A DNA stretch of 64,000 nucleotides from assembly GCA_023079485.1 (NCBI GenBank), contig CM041090.1:10910519-10974518 (forward strand). The letters are read 5' to 3'. A program made the position numbers and the translations under genes. Source of the stretch: Archilochus colubris. Lineage: Eukaryota > Chordata > Aves > Apodiformes > Trochilidae. Below the pieces are notes generated by a model. The model saw only the letters and a program-made list of their open reading frames with translations. It was not told the origin of the DNA and did no database searches. Shown here piece after piece: positions 13,201-25,610 of this stretch; the stretch's first letter is position 1; each line of letters begins with the position of its first letter.

Positions 13201-14091
13201 GAGATTTTTCAGATCTTTGATACCATCTAAACGGTCGCGTTACAGTGACACTGTGAGGTTTTCATTCACCTTAATCTACTGTCCCCTTATCCCCTCATCT
13301 CCTAACAAAACAGTGCCTAGACAACACCACACGTAGCACTAAACCTCTCTTGCGTGACATTACTTACTCCTAATGCACATTACAGTATTTGCAAAGGCTC
13401 TCCCTGAAGACTGAACAAGACTTCAGAGACTTCTCCCTGCACGCTGCTCCAGGCAGCTGGAAAACCAGCAGGAACAGCAGCACAGGCACCCGGCCAAGGA
13501 AGGGGTCCCATCCCAAATGTGGCAGAGCTGGCAGACAGGCTTGGGCACTTCTTGCTGCCAGACACAACCAAACCAGAACTTTACACCTGCTCTCACGCTT
13601 AGCTGCACTCGTGGTCACTGGAGCTACAGCCAAGCAGACGTCCAGTAAATGGGTTTCAGGCTCCTCTCATTTACAGAGAAGTTTCATCTGGTTTCACCTG
13701 TCTTTAGATGAGTAGAACATAACCAAGACACACAGATACATACAAAATACGAGTAAGCTAATGTTACAAGATAAGCTGGTTCTGCATTTCTGTGAGTTAT
13801 GGCAATGATTTAAATATGCTCTGAGTTATGTATAAAGTTCAATATGCTTGAACTTTGCTTTCAAGTATTTGAAAGCAAATACTAATTCTCACGTGCCCAT
13901 AACATCCACCTATACAAACTGGTTATCATGTTCAAGACCAGCACACACCTCTACTGCTGGCCAGTTGTGTCCAACAGGTACTTCAGACCTTTTGAGCACC
14001 ACAGATTTCCCTGTTTCAGAGCCACAGTTGCTCCATCTCAACAGATACTCTGCTGAGCAGATGTTGAGAAAAAAGCGTGTTCTGCAAAATA
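13201..14091. other. Intronic sequence, no gene seen
   Basis: Transition from the CpG island back to AT-rich intron. Several overlapping frames of 60-108 codons at 13370-13715 have no recognisable features. Confidence 0.4.
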
Positions 14092-14354
14092 TCATAGAAT
14101 CATAGAATCGTCTGGGTTGGAAGGGACCTCAGAGACCATCAAGTCCAACCCTTGATCCACTCCCGCTGCAGTTTCCAGCCCATGGCACTGAGTGCCACAT
14201 CCAGGCTCTTTTGAAATATCTCCAGACACGGAGAATCCACTACTTCCCTGGGCAGCCCATTCCAATGCCTGATCACCCTCTCCATAAAGAAATTCTTTCT
14301 AATCTCCAACCTAAACCTCCCCTGGCACAACTTGAGACCCTGCCCTCTTGTCTG
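14092..14354 (-). repeat. CR1 LINE 3' fragment
   Basis: A reverse-complement CR1 starting with ATCATAGAATCATAGAATCG. It carries the end of ORF2 (residues such as [20 protein letters not shown]) and stops 5' at CCTCTTGTCTGTGACC. It is 5'-truncated. Confidence 0.95.
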
Positions 14355-16190
14355 TGACCTTAAAGAAGGTGCAGTGAATTTTAAGGTGATGAACACTCCC
14401 TACTATTAATGTTTTTACTCAGTTCTAGCATTTCATTATGGAACCTCATCACAAAACATTCCATGAATTATTTCTTTTGCCTTACAAATGAATTAACACA
14501 GATGGCACAAGGGTATTTCTGCAATAGACATGAAAAACAGTCTTAATAACAAAGAAAAAAAGAATCACTAGTCCAGGCTGTAAGATGTGCCAAATCCATG
14601 TAACTGACTATATAAAACTACATCTCTATTCAGGCACTGCTCCTCAAAATAGGATGAGATTCTAGGAAATCCAATGCACATTCAAATGATACTTTAAAAA
14701 TAGCTGTGATTTTGGCAAAAACACCAACAAACTGCTTTTGTTCCTTCTCCCACTATCCCATTAACTCAGTCAAGACAGAACTATGCCAAGAGCTCATGAA
14801 AGCTGCTTGTTTCAAACCTTCTTGTAATCCACTTGCATGAAGCTAAGAAATATTTATCATGGTAACCAATCAGAAAAATAGCATGTTTTTTGGTTGTTTT
14901 GGTGTGGTTTTTTTTTTTAGTTTTCTTTCATAAGATTCAATTTACATGAATATTGTCTTCAAAAAATCAGAACTGACAAAACCACCAGAACTGAAATTAT
15001 AAGGACATCCCACAAAAGAGGGGGGTTGGAAATTTCAGCCACTTCTCATGTATTTCAATTATTGTCACTGTGTGTGGAGCCTGGGACACACTGCTCTCCA
15101 CTGTCCCAGCGGCTCTCTGGGTGCAGAAACCCAAAGAGTCAGCAGAAAATCCAGGGTTTTAGAGAACACAAGTTGGTATTTCTTAACTTCATAGATCTGA
15201 GATGAATCTGCAGCTCCCAAGCTTTATGAAAGACCAGGTGAAGTGGTCACTCTGCTTAAAACAGAAACAACAGAGGTTTTATAAATGAGAATGCCAGATG
15301 TTGGATGTAATGCTCAGCTAAATTGTTTTCCTGTCTACTGCTGGAAATCACTGATTTGACGAGCCTTAATCCAACAATCTTACTTCAGGAAGCTACTGGT
15401 TTTGCTCCAGCACATTACTGACTTTGAGGTGTCATTCATCAATAATTAAACTTTTCTCTTAAAATTATTCATGAATATTAACTTTGTCTGAAATCTTCCT
15501 GGAAGCTAATACTTTTAAAGGAAATAAAATGTAAAGAAAATACTTCCTGCAACAGTTAAACAAAAGACATCACTTAATTAAGAAGTTAGTTCTTGTAAAT
15601 TCACTTCCCACAATTCATACTCAGTAATACTATAATAATGCTGTACAAAAGATATCTTCAACCTTCACTTTTTACACCTATGAGAAACTGAAAAGCAATG
15701 GCAATTTACCAACATAATCTCCTTCTTTGCTTTTGATTCTTCTAGACTAATAGAACATAAAATAGAGATAAGAACATAAAGTACTGTAGGTGAAACCATT
15801 GTGTATAAGGCTCAGAAACACAGGCTACCAAAGGCTGTTTCACACCAATTCCACGTGAAATGTGAGGAATAACAGCTAATACACTGAATTAGATCCAAAC
15901 CTGTTGTAACAAAAGCCACTTTTCTAGATCCTGAAGCTAGAGATTTCCAAGTTATTTAAATCATTCTTTTTTAACCTTTTTTTCCTAATAGCTGGTGCAG
16001 CACAGCTCCACATGGTGGAACTGGATAGGATCATCCTGGCTACACACACAGACTCAAATGACCATTCTGGGCACCTCCATACCTTATGCAGTGCTTACAG
16101 AGAGTAAACATGAAAAAAAATTTACAATAGCTGGAGTTTCATTAGTCCAATTCTGCCTAAAGGAAATCCTGAAGGAAAAGAATTCCTGGA
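14355..16190. other. Intronic sequence, no gene seen
   Basis: AT-rich with a T/G-rich patch at 14887-14920. No exon or repeat is recognised. Confidence 0.45.
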
Positions 16191-16851
16191 ATCATAGAAT
16201 CATAGAATTGGCTGGGTTGGAAGGGACCTCAGAGATCATCAAGTCCAACCCTTGATCCACTCCCGCTGCGGATCCCAGCCCATGGCACTGAGTGCCACAT
16301 CCAGTCTCTTTTGAAATATCTCCAGACACGGAGAATCCACTACTTCCCTGGGCAGCCCATTCCAATGTCTGATCACCCGCTCCATAAAGAAATTCTTTCT
16401 AATATCCAACCTAAACCTCCCCTGGCACAACTTGAGACCCTGCCCTCTTGTCTTGCTGAGAGTTGCCTGGGATAAGAGCCCAACCCCCCCCTGGCTCCAA
16501 CCTCCTTTCAGGGAGTTGGAGAGAGTGATGAGGTCTCCCCTGAGCCTCCTCTTCTCCAGCCTCAACACCCCCAGCTCCCTCAGCCCTTCCTCACAGGACT
16601 TGTGCTGGATCCCTTCACAGCCTCCTTGCTCTTCTCTGGACCTGCTCCAGCACCTCAATCTCCTTCCTGAGCTGAGGGGCCCAGAACTGGACACAGGACT
16701 CAAGCTGTGGCCTCACCAGGGCTGAGCACAGGGGCAGAATCCCTTCCCTGGACCTGCTGGCCACACTGTTCCTTATCCAGGCCAGGATGCCATTGGCCTT
16801 CTTGGCTACCTGGGCACACTGCTGGCTCATGTTCAGCTTCCTTGCAATCCC
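16191..16851 (-). repeat. CR1 LINE fragment, ORF2 C-terminal region
   Basis: A reverse-complement CR1, about 660 bp, from the ATCATAGAAT terminus up into the reverse transcriptase C-terminal region. The reading frame is broken within the segment just before the 'CEEGLRELG' residues by a net 2-nt deletion, which two other copies (18834 and 59681) share. Confidence 0.95.
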
Positions 16852-18833
16852 ATCTCTTCCACATGCCTAGACACCTACCCACCTGACTCTGGCAGTGCTT
16901 GGCTGCATGTGGACTTGTGGTTGGAGTACTAACCCAAAAAGTGACAGATGACATTCATTTCACAAGCTCAAGATAATACAAAGGTACAACTCTTTCCCGC
17001 AACAGCTTTCTAAGCCTGTGGCAGTCTGTGACACTGGGCCAGGGACACTTCTTATCTCCCTGTCTTAGCCACAATGGAGAAGGAACCCAAGATCCACAGG
17101 GATGGAGCCAGAAGGGGAAGTGGGAGAATGAAGAGGGATTTTTCCCCAAGAGAGAATGCTGGTCAGTACAGTAGCATCTGTTTATCTTAATTTTTGCATT
17201 TGAAACCAAGTATTTCCATATAGTCTGCCTTACTGGGACCCCCCCCTCTCTTCAACTTCACTGCACAATAAAACTCCATCTTCTACAATCATTCAGTCAC
17301 TGCCACATGTACCCTCACCCCTGTAGCAAAGAAAACTCTACAAGACATTCTGGGGGCTACCCAAATTCCATGGAAAATCACAAGCAAAAATTTCTGCTGA
17401 GTTTCAGGTTAGTGGGAGAACTGTCTTGAGACTATACCTGGAAAAGCTACATGTTACCTACAGGTTCTATCTGCTCCATAAGAACAACCAATTATTCCAA
17501 TGTCTTGTTTGGATTCACTTACTAACTTCTGTACCAAGTATTTCTGGCGTGTTTCTTTTACTTTGTTCTTGAAACACTGTATACAAAATAATGAAAAAAA
17601 AATGAGCAGAGTGTTCTGAGGAGAGCTGGGTTCTTCTCTAACATCACAACTCAGAAATTCTGGTCTACAAAATGCAAGCAGAAGACTGTGCTGCAATATG
17701 CACAGAATTAAATTGCTTCGGGCTGTTCAAATAAGTCTAACAGGCTTTTTCCTTAAAAATATTTTCTACCCTCAGTTGCCTCAGAAGAATAAAAATGAGG
17801 TTTTTATTTGGGTATAACTTTACCCTTATTCTACAAATATTTCCCCAATTTCTTAAAGAAAAGAAAAAATGCTACAAGAGATGACAGCTTCCAGCACGAA
17901 GTGCTGTCAGATGAGTCCAACTTCTTATTTTTATTTTGCCTGTAACAGAGTTGCTGAGCACTGGCACGTAATACACCTCATTAGCTGCTGTTCCCTCACT
18001 CCAAAAAGCTTTCTAAATGCAGAAGGCCAAAGTATGAGCAGCAGCTTTAAGAAAAAGCTACAGATGAGGACAGTCTGTACAGGGGGACTGATTAGCAGGT
18101 CACAACCACCCTGTCTGCCATTCCAGCTGAGGAACAGCAGCTCCTGTCCCTTCTCAATCTGTACAAAACTTCTTCTGAAATGCCTATCATGTTCAATAAT
18201 ATTTTTAAACCTCTTCTAAAAGTAGCTTGTCAAGATTATTCTCACATTAAAGTGAACACCACTATCAGGTCTGTACAGCACAGCACACAGAATCCATGTA
18301 AATCAGCTACAGAACTCCACAAACATGGATATAAACTAGGAAAAATCCAAAAGCTGCCGCTTTTAATTTATATTTATTGCACATTTTGGATTCTGAACAC
18401 TGTAATACCACACAAAACTGTAACCTCAAGGATTCAACTGCATGATGACCAACTCAGCCAGTGCTGTCACCAAGATGAACAGCTTTACCTGGGTTTAACT
18501 GCTGCCAGCTGAGACTAGAAACTTCCATTACTTCCAGTTGCAGCAGAAATTTACTACAGTTCCTGAAATTATAATAAATATTTGTGTAACTATGTAGATG
18601 TCTCATGTAACTTCAGGCAGACAGTGCTGAAAGCAATAGGAACAGTAACCAAATGCAGGATAAGGTAACACTTCCTTTTACTCCATCTCCAACAACCTGC
18701 AAGATCCAAGCCTGCTTCTTACAGAGAGGATAAACTACAGAACACAGCTCAGGCAGAGCACTGGCAAAAGTTAGAATAGTTGTCATGACATGTACAAAAC
18801 TAACTCATATCACATATATCATATCACATATAT
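16852..18833. other. Intronic sequence, no gene seen
   Basis: No recognised gene. Immediately before the next CR1 there are two tandem 14-bp copies of CATATCACATATAT (18806-18833). Confidence 0.45.
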
Positions 18834-19445
18834 GGCCAAGAAGGCCAATGGCATCCTGGCCTGGATCAGGAACAGCATGGCCAGCAGGTCCAGGGAAGGG
18901 ATTCTGCCCCTGTGCTCAGCTCTGGTGAGGCCACAGCTTGAGTCCTGTGTCCAGTTCTGGGCCCTTCAGCTCAGGAAGGAGATTGAGGTGCTGGAGCAGG
19001 TCCAGAGAAGAGCAAGGAGGCTGTGAAGGGATCCAGCACAAGTCCTGTGAGGAGGGGCTGAGGGAGCTGGGGGTGTTCAGGCTGGAGAAGAGGAGGCTCA
19101 GGGGAGACCTCATCACTCTCTACAACTCCCTGAAAGGAGGTTGGAGCCAGGGGGGGGTTGGTCTCTTTCCCCAGGCAACTCTCAGCAAGACAAGAGGGCA
19201 GGGTCTCAAGTTGTGCCAGGGGAGGTTTAGGTTGGAGATTAGAAAGAATTTCTTTCTGGAGAGGGTGATCAGACATTGGAATGGGCTGCCCAGGGAAGTA
19301 GTGGATTCTCCGTGTCTGGAGATATTTCAAAAGAGACTGGATGTGGCACTCAGTGCCATGGGCTGGGAACTGCAGTGGGAGTGGATCAAGGGTTGGACTT
19401 GATGATCTCTGAGGTCCCTTCCAACCCAGGTGATTCTGTGATTCT
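18834..19445 (+). repeat. CR1 LINE fragment, ORF2 C-terminal region
   Basis: A plus-strand CR1, about 610 bp, opening abruptly at GGCCAAGAAGGCCAATGG and ending CCAGGTGATTCTGTGATTCT. It has the same frame-breaking deletion near 19022-19035 as the copies at 16191 and 59681. The ORF2 terminal residues KGWT and the TGA stop are retained. Confidence 0.95.
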
Positions 19446-20707
19446 CTGGTATCTGTAGCAAAAGCACATCCCTGCTGTGACAGGATCTCATGGCAGGAAA
19501 AAAAAAAAATTTCAAAGTCCTGGCCAATTAATGGGTATTCAAGACATTTTCTGAGGTTGGACCTTGGATACAGAACACAGCATTATGTTTAAAATACCTG
19601 CTTTTGAAGTTCTTTACATTTTATCAGCCATGTCCTTGATGATTAGAAGCTACTATCTTTCCTTCACAGCCACACTATTGTATTGTCCAAGGGCCTGCAA
19701 TTTCTCATTAAACAGTTGGCTTCTGCTTTGACTTCCTGAATACACAAATAAAAGATACTTCTCATGCTTTTTAAAGCCTCCTAAAGTATTTTTGGGGTGT
19801 CAGCGTGCTCATTTGCCACTAGGAGCTCTTTCTGATGAGCTCAGCACTTTAGCTTTAAATCAAGTTACACTGAAATTACATCAGTTGGAAAAAAAAATAA
19901 ATTATCAAGTTAGTGTAATTCAAATATGGAGAGCTACACATTCATTTCTTGATGGCTGAGGAAAATCAGTAAGCTTTGTTTTTTCCTTTGAACAAAAAAA
20001 AATCTTCACTTAAACTGCTGGGTTTTAATGTTTTCTGAATTTCTAATTTTTTTTACCTTTCAGAAATATCTGGTTTTTATAGATCCACTGGCAGTGGATC
20101 TATAAAACAATGTAACAAAAGTAGTCTCTGATTTTTTTACCTCTTTCTGTTAACCAGAAAGTAGCTCAGATAACTGTAAAGTAAAAATAAAGTTAAACCT
20201 ACATTCTCATTCAAGTTATTCACATTACACATTACTATATGTGGTAGGGGTGTTGGAACTAGATAACCAACCCAAACATGATTCTGTATTCAAAAATTAT
20301 TTCATGTTACTCGTTTTTATTCTTTTAATTTCTTCCTATAATTTGTGGCAAGAAGAGTATCAATATTATACCAGAACATTATATATTTTAAAGAAGATCA
20401 GGACAAACATATTGAAAATGGTATTTGAGAGGAATGAAAGTTTAGCAAGGTGTGATTCTCATTTAAAACAGATATATTAAACAGAGATGGATCATCTGAT
20501 GGGATAAAATTGAACTGTTTTTAGAGAACATGTCATTCAAGATTTTACAACTAGTAGATCCTGCCCTCCTTCAGCTGCTTTTTACTTACAGACTGAGACA
20601 GAAAACAGTTTCTCTGTCACTGCTCTTCAGCTCTTTATGAAGCAATTATAAAACTAAGTTAAATGAATATGTATAAATTAGGAAGTAAGTTCTTTACCTG
20701 CAGAAGG
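19446..20707. other. Intronic sequence with a 33-bp palindrome
   Basis: AT-rich intron. It contains a perfect 16-bp inverted repeat with a 1-nt centre at 20075-20107. No gene is recognised. Confidence 0.5.
20075..20107. repeat. 33-bp near-perfect palindrome
   Basis: The left arm TTTTATAGATCCACTG, a single G, and the right arm CAGTGGATCTATAAAA form a perfect hairpin or cruciform. No transposon boundary is visible around it. Confidence 0.95.
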
Positions 20708-21134
20708 TGTGGAGAGATTTAGTATGGAGGCATGGCTCACAGAACGTGGCCATGCGACAGATGAGCAGAGACTGGTAAGAACTCAGTATATCTAACAGAA
20801 CCCAGTAATACCATGATCTTTGCAGACAAAGAGTCTGACTAAGCATCGATAAGAGTATAGTAGGTCATAAGCATAGATGAGAGTTTAGCAGGTCATAAGC
20901 ATAGATAAGAGTTTAACAGATCATAAGCATAGACAAGAATATAGCAAGGTAAAAGATAAGAGGATGTCCACCATTGTTTTCGAGATGAAGTAACAGCTAA
21001 CCAATGATGAGCTCAGGCTCTGGAATATGCATCAGCTAATTATGGAGCATATAAAAGATCACGTCTGGAAAATAAAGTCTGAGACATATCCTCAAACACA
21101 TGTATGTGTCGTTTGTCTCCCGCCGTCTTCGACA
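20708..21134 (+). mobile_element. Complete solo ERV LTR (427 bp) with 6-bp target duplication
   Basis: Begins TGTGGAGAG, ends TTCGACA, and is flanked by the direct repeat AGAAGG (20702-20707 and 21135-21140), the hallmark of retroviral integration. Six bases is typical of alpha/betaretrovirus-like (ERVK-type) elements. Inside are CCAAT (21001-21005), a TATA box TATAAAA (21050-21056), and AATAAA (21071-21076) marking the U3-R-U5 order. U3 carries four 28-bp tandem units. No internal coding region is attached, so this is the product of LTR-LTR recombination. Confidence 0.92.
20840..20951 (+). repeat. Four 28-bp tandem repeats in LTR U3
   Basis: Units of 28 bp start at 20840, 20868, 20896 and 20924, each beginning TAAGCAT. 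Units 1 and 3 contain GATAAG, and another AGATAAG lies just after the array at 20954-20960. The arrangement resembles a duplicated enhancer. Confidence 0.9.
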
Positions 21135-21140
21135 AGAAGG

Positions 21141-24100
21141 GACTACAACTGTCACAATTCAACTTAACACATACACACTAATTCCAGGTGATTTCCAGGA
21201 GGTGGTTCATTTTGGTTCTTTAAGATGTCAGAAACAACCTTGTATTGTTTAATACTTTTATTAAAATTTGATTTATTCAAACTGAAACAGGGCGTGAGAT
21301 TGATTTGCAATAATCTTAAGTAGGTACATTTTAAAATAGAAGGAGGAATTGAAATGAATAATATTTTTTTTCTTTTTTAAACTATCAGCTGCAAACTACT
21401 CATCATTGAACGTTACACATTTATTTATAGGTGAACAATTCAAATACCTAAAAAGCACAGTAATACTGCTGGCAAGAACCAGGTCTTTATATAATGTTTA
21501 CAAGCATAATTAATCTTTACAATAACCTTGTAATGTTGGTAGGGAGTAAAGTATTCATTATTCTTTGACTTCACATATGGGAAAACTGAAACAGAGAGAT
21601 TAATATAAAAACAAAAATGCAAGTGTACATCCCCCAAATGTAAAGGCAAAGCCTAAGCAAAAAAAGACTAATTTTAAAGGCACTAAAATCAATAATAGCA
21701 GATGGGGCTCTGAGCTTGTGAAAACACTTTTTTTTTTTCCCAAGAGTGTAACATTAGACATTTGATAGTCTGGGCTAACATTTTATTATAATTTTATTTT
21801 TTCTATTTTTGTTAAATTATTTTCCATAATTAATGAAATGAGTCTTCACCTCTGTAGCCAGATTAGCACAGGTCCTGTTAGAGCTTCTAACCTATGATCT
21901 TTCTTACCTTTTTATAGCAATTAATTTCAACTACAAGTGCATATTAGTTCTTCAGAGGCCTTCAATACTACAAAGAATGAAGAATCCCACACTGAGTCAG
22001 TGCCACCTGTATCAGAATTAGGGAAATCAAGTGCCAGCCTCAGCCCACACTTGCTTTGGTTATAACATGAAGAAGGACAAAGCTCCAAGCTTACCTAGAA
22101 GAGGACATCTTCCTGCACTGACTTCTATCACAGAAGTAGAAAGACAACCATTGAATCATTCAGCTATTCTGATTATTCACCACAGGAAAATGGACAGCAT
22201 GCCAGATCAGTTCAAGGTAAATAACTTCCTAGCAGGACAAGTAAATTTTTGGAACAAAACCTCATAGTGCTTTGTGCCAGCACTTTCACTGAGACTTTCA
22301 CTTTATTCCACCTCCAGCAAACTAAAAGCCTGTGAAAAGAATTACAAAAGACAAACTTCTTGCCCAGGGAGGAGTGAAAGGAAATACATTCCAACATGCA
22401 GATAACATATGTGAGCAGACACAAATGAAAAATATATACATTTGCCCAGAGCTGGTCTGGTCTTTGTTCCAGGGCTGGAACAGATCCCTGCCAGGGACAC
22501 AAACTCCAAGAAAAGACAGAGCAGTAGCAGGAAGATGACAGGAGGTGGTGGTCACTGAATCAGGAAGGGGTTGTGGAAAACCTGACTGGGGAAGGCCATG
22601 AAATGGGGATGTTGGCTTCAGCTGTGGTATCAGTGTTGTGCAGGGGATGCTAAAATGGAAAGCACTTAAAGCATCACCACAGATGCATGCATTGTGTTAT
22701 TTAGGTTTCAAAAGAGGAGGAAAAAAATCCAGAATTACCCCCTGACTCAGTTCACAGGCTCCACAAGTTTCTCTGATTATGTTTGGAAGCTCCAAGAAAC
22801 ACAGAAAATAACTAACAGGACCCCCACACAAGTGTGTATAAATGCTGACCAGGGAGAATCCCTCAGGGATTCTCCAGGTCTCTACATCTGGAATTTCAAA
22901 CCCCATCTACTAACTTACAACGTTAGAAAAATTAACGTGGATCAAAAAGCTTTACAAATAAAACCTGGGAAATTAAACTCTTGACACTCACAGAAAGCAA
23001 AAAAAGTAAAGCTTTTTATTTTTAAAAACATATATATAAAAAAAAATTACCAAGCAAAAAAATAAAAAAGACTCACAGAAGCCATAAAAGAAGCAAAGAA
23101 TACTCTCACACAGAATGAGAAGCAAAAAAAAGTGAGAAATAAACTAACTTCATTAATGGTGTGACTGAGGAGATTATTAAAGGCAAACATTTCCTTCAAG
23201 GAGGGAAACTCAGCCACAGCAAACCAGGAACAGAAAGCATCAATTGTGACAGGTGAACTGAAAGATGGAAATAAGGAGACAGGAGAGAAAATAATAAAGC
23301 TCTAACAGCAATGGGATGGGATTCCCAAAATGCATCAAAGCAGAAAGTCACCAGTGTGCTGGGATACTGAAAAATCAATGGACAGCTGAAGTAAAAAATT
23401 AGCAGTAAAAACAGAATTATGTCTTTGTATCAGTTCATCTTCACAGAGGTTGACTATATGCCTATAGCTTTATTTTTCACATATCTTGATGCCAAATAGA
23501 TGATGCTGGAATCAAGAAGATAAAATTATAGGATAAATAGACATTGAGAATATATAGAAAATATCTTGAAAATATGAGGAAATTTCACACAAAGGACTTA
23601 AGCAAGTGACAGAAATAGGCATCTACACCAGCATATTAAATGTGAACATTGTAACTGTCTTAAAGATGCAAAAAGAAATCACAGCTGAACCAGCTTTACT
23701 TCAAAGTAAGGCCCTTTAAATGCTTTACCACAGGCAATCTAGTCAGCAATGACACAGCAAAAGCAATTGATAAATACATTTGAGATTAAAAAGCTGGAAA
23801 GTTTTTTTTCAGAATCTTACTTTTACACAATGTCAAAACTTTTAATTTTTTTAAGAGCAAAGAAGATGTAATGATACAGCACTGTATAAGTGAGCAGTGG
23901 GCCTAGGATCCTGAATATGTATTTTTCATAATTCTGTTCTCAGAAACAACCAGAATGTATCAATTTAGTAGCAGACAACACAACTAAATCAAAGGGTTTT
24001 TATGTGAGGAAAAAAAATAACCTTATGTAGTTGGTTCAGGTGAAGTGAGTGAATGATACAGAAAAACCCAACAACCTCCTCGTTCTTTTAAAAATTGAAG

Positions 24101-25610
24101 ACTAAAGGAATTTTATAAAAACTGAAAGCAAAGGATTTTGATAGGAAATAAATAAATTTTGTTTAATAACTTTTAGAACTCACAGCTACAGGGTAGCATG
24201 GTAAAGATCTTACATCCATATTTATTTAGCTAAGGATATCATTACGTAAACCAAAGATTTATGAACTCCTATTCCTACTTTTCCCCTTTTCTTCTCCAAA
24301 AGACAGAATATCTAATTTTTCTCAAGGTGCCAAATCAATTACCATGTTGTAGCACACTTTGATAAAGAAGGAAAGTTAACTACATTATCTCAATAGGAAT
24401 AGGTAAAAATATTTTTCCCTATCTCCTCAAGAGTACTCAGAACAGAGCAGGTCACAACGTAATGCAATACATTACACTGCTTAGTTCTGCATCAGCCTGG
24501 TTAGAATAACATTACTGTAAAACTGTAAAACAGTAAAAAACTGTAAAAAAATAAGATTTTAAGATTTCTGAAGCTTTGCAGGGTTAGAGAGTAAAGGAGC
24601 AGGGAATACAGTAAGGTGAGAGGCTGGCAGGAACTGACCTTTACATGAAATAAAATCAATTTGTTAAGCTCCTCCATCTGAGTAGTGAAACAAGTGACTT
24701 CAGCTTTATGTCCCTGCAGACATCCAGTCATATGCAGACATCCAGCCAGAAATGACCTCCAAGTGGAATGAATGCCTGCTTTTATAATGCCCCCATGTGA
24801 TTTATGAATGGAATTGCCCTAATATTTAACAAGATGATTTTAAGGTAACACCACTGTGTGTTTAAAATATCCATTGACAAATAAGGAAAAAAATTAAATA
24901 TGGAACAGTCTAGTACAAATGGAAAGCATTTTTGTATCCAGCCAAGGTTTGTGTGACACTAAATCTCACCTACCATTATAATTTCAAATGGCATTTGGGA
25001 TACATAAACAAGCCCTACAACCTTAGCATGTTTAATTCACAGAAAAAAATCAGTAACAAACTGCTAGATAGAGTTTCCTGATAGGAAAATACTACACCAT
25101 TTACACAGACCTAAAATACTGAATATGCAGTTCGGTCCATTTATCTGCTCTCTTTAGACTGTGAAAAATATGCATTGCTTTAAAAAATAAAATGCTTAGT
25201 GTATAGACACAAAGAATCATCAGTGGTATCTGATGTGGTAGAGCAAAGCACAGCACTCCAGATAGCAGCCTGCCCAATTATTAACAGGCTGCCAATCCGG
25301 GGAGCAGTGGCAGCAGCAGCTGTCTCATCATTCTTTCTCCCCCCATTTCCATTAGATTTCTACCATGATATAGTCATTTCTGCATATTTTCCCCATGCTT
25401 AGTAATGTGTATAACAGGGACAAGTACAAATGCATTTGTTTTTAAGATTATTCACAATGAACACAATTCTATACTGATGTGTTATTGTTTACCTGATTTA
25501 TATATGTGTATATACTGACCTGCACACTACCACTGTCTGTCATAAACACTTCGTATAATTCAGCTGTCTTTAGAAAAATGACTAGACTGCCTGTCCTACT
25601 AAACACTGGG
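21141..25610. other. Intronic sequence, no gene seen
   Basis: About 4.5 kb, AT-rich, with A-rich stretches at 22985-23110 and a 23-bp near-palindrome at 22853-22875. A short degenerate repeat of ACTGTAAAA lies at 24513-24550. No exon is recognised. Confidence 0.45.

Noticed and set aside
12550..13220. Several 110-173 codon reading frames rich in Gly/Glu/Arg or Pro/Ser
   Set aside because: They lie on the purine tract, occur on both strands and in several frames, and are pure composition effects.
20840..20951. Direct repeats resembling a short CRISPR-like array
   Set aside because: Units are contiguous with no spacers and lie in the U3 of an LTR of a vertebrate genome.
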